Source of the DNA: CAVDHB01 sp963608705
GTDB lineage: Bacteria; Bacteroidota; Bacteroidia; Bacteroidales; Bacteroidaceae
NCBI GenBank assembly: GCA_963608705.1
Contig: CAVDHB010000070.1
Coordinates: 1-6,960 of the forward strand
DNA length: 6,960 nucleotides
Direction: 5' to 3'
Part shown: positions 5,543 through 6,960 of the stretch, one piece after another
Numbering within the stretch: the first letter of the stretch is position 1
How the letters are laid out: each line of letters opens with the position of its first letter
The notes under the pieces: model-generated
What the model saw: only the letters and a program-made list of their open reading frames with translations
What the model was told of the DNA's origin: nothing
Databases searched by the model: none
Position numbers and translations under genes: made by a program

Positions 5543-6379
5543 ATGAAAGTCATTCATACCTTATTAGTAGGATTATGGGCCTTGTGTTCCCTGTCCGCCC
5601 ACGCACAGAAAATCAAAGGAAGCGACACTGTGCTCCCCGTGTCGCAGGAAGCTGCCGAGATATACATGAAGCAGCACCCTGGCAGCCGTATCACAGTGAC
5701 AGGTGGCGGCTCCGGCGTGGGTATCTCCTCGCTGTTAGACGCGACCACCGACATCGCCATGGCCTCCCGCTCCATCAAGTTCAGCGAGAAAGTGGACTTG
5801 AAGAAAGAACGCAAAGTGCTGCGTGAGGCGGTAGTGGCATACGACGCATTGGCCGTGGTGGTGAATCCACGCAACCCCGTCAGCCATTTGACCCGCTGGC
5901 AGTTGGAAGCCATCTTCAGGGGAAAGTTCACAAACTGGAACCAAGTGAAGGACTACGTGACCGGTCGCAGAGGCCCGAACCTCCGCATCATCGTGTACTC
6001 ACGCGAGACCTCCTCCGGCACCTACGAGTTCTTCAAGACCAGTGTGCTGAGAGAGAAAAACTACATGGCCGGCGTGCTTTCCATGCCCGCCACGGGCGCC
6101 ATCATCCAGTCTATCACCCAGACGGAAGGAGCCATCGGCTATGTCGGCATGGCCTACATCAACCGCCATGTGAAAGCCGTCAAGGTTTCCTATGACAACA
6201 AGCATTTCATCTACCCCAACATGGAGACTGGCCGCAAACGGCTCTACCCCATCATCCGTGAGCTGTACTATTACTACACGGCGGACAAGACCAAGGTTGT
6301 CTCCCCGTTCATTAACTACCTGCTTTCTCCCGCCGGACAGAAGATTGTGATGAAAAGCGGATATGTGCCGGTGAGATAA
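5543..6379 (+). CDS. pstS: Periplasmic phosphate-binding protein PstS
   Basis: A 278-residue substrate-binding protein that captures inorganic phosphate and delivers it to PstC/PstA. Residues 1-21 are a signal peptide with likely cleavage after AHA, leaving an N-terminal Gln. The Cys at 15 lies in LWALC, which does not fit a lipobox, so a soluble periplasmic protein is more likely than a lipoprotein. The phosphate-cradle motifs of the PstS-like family are present: KGSDTVLPVSQ (25-35), TGGGSGVGISSLL (53-65) leading to DIAMASRSIK (70-79), the SRETSSGT loop (153-160), and EGAIGYVGMAY (195-205). The hinge and second-lobe motif VVVNPRNPVSHL...IF...NW spans 105-132. Length is that of the short PstS type common in this phylum. 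It is transcribed divergently from pstC, with a 209-nt region carrying Pho-box-like arrays between the two starts, and is followed by a terminator hairpin. Other anions cannot be excluded from sequence alone, but the operon makes phosphate by far the best reading. Confidence 0.95.
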   Translation: MKVIHTLLVGLWALCSLSAHAQKIKGSDTVLPVSQEAAEIYMKQHPGSRITVTGGGSGVGISSLLDATTDIAMASRSIKFSEKVDLKKERKVLREAVVAYDALAVVVNPRNPVSHLTRWQLEAIFRGKFTNWNQVKDYVTGRRGPNLRIIVYSRETSSGTYEFFKTSVLREKNYMAGVLSMPATGAIIQSITQTEGAIGYVGMAYINRHVKAVKVSYDNKHFIYPNMETGRKRLYPIIRELYYYYTADKTKVVSPFINYLLSPAGQKIVMKSGYVPVR

Positions 6380-6397
6380 ACGCTTGATTCATTTAGT

Positions 6398-6433
6398 AGT
6401 GGAGACGCGAGGAATCGCGTCTCTACTTTTTAT
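6398..6433 (+). terminator. Hairpin and T-run terminating pstS
   Basis: The stem GAGACGCGA / TCGCGTCTC (6402-6410 with 6415-6423) has a GGAA loop, and is lengthened by four more pairs (6398-6401 with 6424-6427, one G.T). It is followed by TTTTTATTT. It starts 19 nt after the pstS stop. The palindrome is the same hairpin A sequence found near 119 and 1530, so a dispersed repeat appears to serve here as the terminator. On minus there is no T-run. Confidence 0.72.
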
Positions 6434-6443
6434 TTCCTCTCAC

Positions 6444-6514
6444 GTATGCGATGAATTGCGTATCAGGTCCCCACATAAAGTGCAACGTGCAAGACAGAAG
6501 TATGGCATGTTTGC
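6444..6514 (+). repeat. Two-hairpin dispersed repeat, copy 2
   Basis: A decayed hairpin A (6444-6452 with 6455-6463, three G.T pairs) is followed by hairpin B: GCAACGTGC (6482-6490) pairs with GCATGTTTGC (6505-6514), with one bulged T and a 14-nt loop AAGACAGAAGTATG. Against copy 1 the loop keeps 13 of 14 bases. The stem changes in matched pairs: T-A to C-G at 162/177 versus 6490/6505, A-T to G-C at 161/178 versus 6489/6506, and A-T to G.T at 159/180 versus 6487/6508. This is what selection for a fold would leave. Sequence similarity extends to about 6528. It lies downstream of pstS, after the terminator. Confidence 0.65.
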
Positions 6515-6628
6515 TGGTAATCATTTTCAATCTCCATAAATATCCCAGTTTTAAGAAGTTCGTATTATTCCATCCCACCTTATCACATCATCCCGACGGA
6601 ACTCCGGAGCTGTATTGGAGTTCGTTGG

Positions 6629-6659
6629 CAAAGGTACGAAACATTTTTGGATTAAGCAA
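6629..6659 (-). promoter_or_regulatory. Orphan minus-strand promoter
   Basis: Read on minus, a TTG at 6659-6657 is followed after 20 nt by TACCTTTG at 6636-6629, an exact TAnnTTTG -7 box with near-consensus spacing for Bacteroidota. Predicted transcription starts near 6622 and runs left, first through the GAACTCC / GGAGTTC hairpin and then antisense through the two-hairpin repeat toward the 3' end of pstS. No recognisable gene lies downstream. A small RNA or a very short reading frame are the alternatives to a chance or relic promoter. Confidence 0.5.
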
Positions 6660-6877
6660 GCATTTTCCACTTTCTCCGAAGAAATGAATTTTATACTTTT
6701 CTTGTTATGAAAGAATAGATAATTTAATACAGTATAATTTAAACGAATTTTTGTGGGATATCAGCGAAAAACGGCGAAAAAAGAGGAAACGCACTTGTTT
6801 TTTTGATCGAAAACAACTGTCATACGAGTAAGAAAGAAAACATAAATAGCTGTATATCAGCATAAATTAAAATTCCC

Positions 6878-6911
6878 GTTACAGTTGTTACAGATTACAG
6901 TTTTATTTTTG
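6878..6911 (+). promoter_or_regulatory. Promoter with triple TTACAG motif at right edge
   Basis: GTTACAG, GTTACAG and ATTACAG (starting at 6878, 6887 and 6894) are followed by TATTTTTG at 6904-6911, an exact TAnnTTTG -7 box. TTG at 6885-6887 is the best -33 candidate, though a little close. On minus the heptamers read CTGTAAC or CTGTAAT, the same word as in the pstS control region, but their spacing (2 and 0 bp) is not that of a Pho box. The promoter would drive a gene beyond the window. Confidence 0.45.
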
Positions 6912-6921
6912 CCCCCTTTGT

Positions 6922-6937
6922 GAGTGCGTAAGCACTC
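6922..6937 (+). other. 5' leader stem-loop before a TA repeat
   Basis: GAGTGC / GCACTC form a 6-bp stem with a GTAA tetraloop of the GNRA class. It begins within a few nucleotides of the transcription start predicted from the 6904-6911 box, so it would cap the 5' end of the message and may protect it from decay. A TA run, eight units at 6941-6956, follows and could vary in length by slippage. The gene it leads lies outside the window. Confidence 0.4.
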
Positions 6938-6960
6938 TAATATATATATATATATAATAT

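Larger units (their letters stand above)
6515..6960. other. Right-hand intergenic region without a protein gene
   Basis: No convincing protein gene is present. The one long plus-strand frame (6451-6687, 78 codons) runs through repeat sequence and has no family resemblance. The region holds a minus-strand promoter (6629-6659) and a small hairpin GAACTCC / GGAGTTC (6599-6605 with 6617-6623). An AT-rich stretch without recognised motifs (6680-6870) follows, with a weak stem TTGTTTT / AAAACAA at 6795-6816. At the edge lie a plus-strand promoter and a 5' stem-loop with a TA dinucleotide run, presumably serving a gene to the right. Confidence 0.55.

Noticed and set aside
6451..6687. A 78-codon plus-strand frame downstream of pstS
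   Set aside because: It starts inside a palindromic repeat, covers hairpin B and an opposing promoter, has no recognisable motif, and lacks a promoter or leader of its own.
6817..6824. CTGTCATA, identical to an E. coli Pho half-site
   Set aside because: It is a single copy with no partner 11 bp away and no promoter box in place. It also differs from the TGTAAC form used at pstS, so it is likely chance.

Overview
The window reads as chromosomal DNA from a member of the Bacteroidota, most likely Bacteroides or a close relative. The evidence is the protein sequences, promoter-like TAnnTTTG boxes, A-rich leaders with little Shine-Dalgarno sequence, and AT-rich spacers between GC-richer genes. 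It is a phosphate-acquisition locus. Six proteins are convincing. On the minus strand, reading right to left, are pstC, pstA and pstB (gaps of 6 and 8 nt), then phoU after a 115-nt spacer, then a secreted nucleotide pyrophosphatase/phosphodiesterase of the alkaline phosphatase superfamily. On the plus strand, divergent from pstC, is the periplasmic phosphate-binding protein gene pstS.

Layout. 1-212: left edge, with one copy of a two-hairpin repeat. 213-1418: the phosphodiesterase. 1419-1649: its promoter, a stray palindromic hairpin, and a strong terminator for the pst-phoU transcript. 1650-2366: phoU. 2367-2481: an AT-rich spacer with direct and inverted repeats. 2482-5333: pstB, pstA, pstC. 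5334-5542: divergent control region with two back-to-back arrays of TGTAAC-like heptamers on an 11-bp period, the geometry of a PhoB (Pho) box. 5543-6379: pstS. 6380-6960: 581 bases without a convincing protein gene. This stretch holds the pstS terminator, a second copy of the two-hairpin repeat, an orphan minus-strand promoter, and at the edge a plus-strand promoter with a 5' stem-loop for a gene beyond the window.

How the parts work together: under phosphate starvation a PhoB-type activator probably binds the 5390-5475 arrays and fires both ways. PstS captures phosphate in the periplasm, PstC/PstA carry it through the inner membrane on PstB ATP hydrolysis, and PhoU restrains uptake and signalling. 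The secreted phosphodiesterase could release nucleotides or phosphate from organic sources, but it has its own promoter and no visible Pho box. No phoR/phoB pair lies in the window.

Most notable: (1) PstC carries about 110 extra residues between its first two membrane segments that resemble part of PstS but lack its anion-binding SGT motif; (2) the mirrored Pho-box arrays; (3) a dispersed repeat whose two full copies, about 6.3 kb apart in the same orientation, show compensatory base changes in a stem around a conserved loop, which suggests a structured RNA or single-stranded DNA element.
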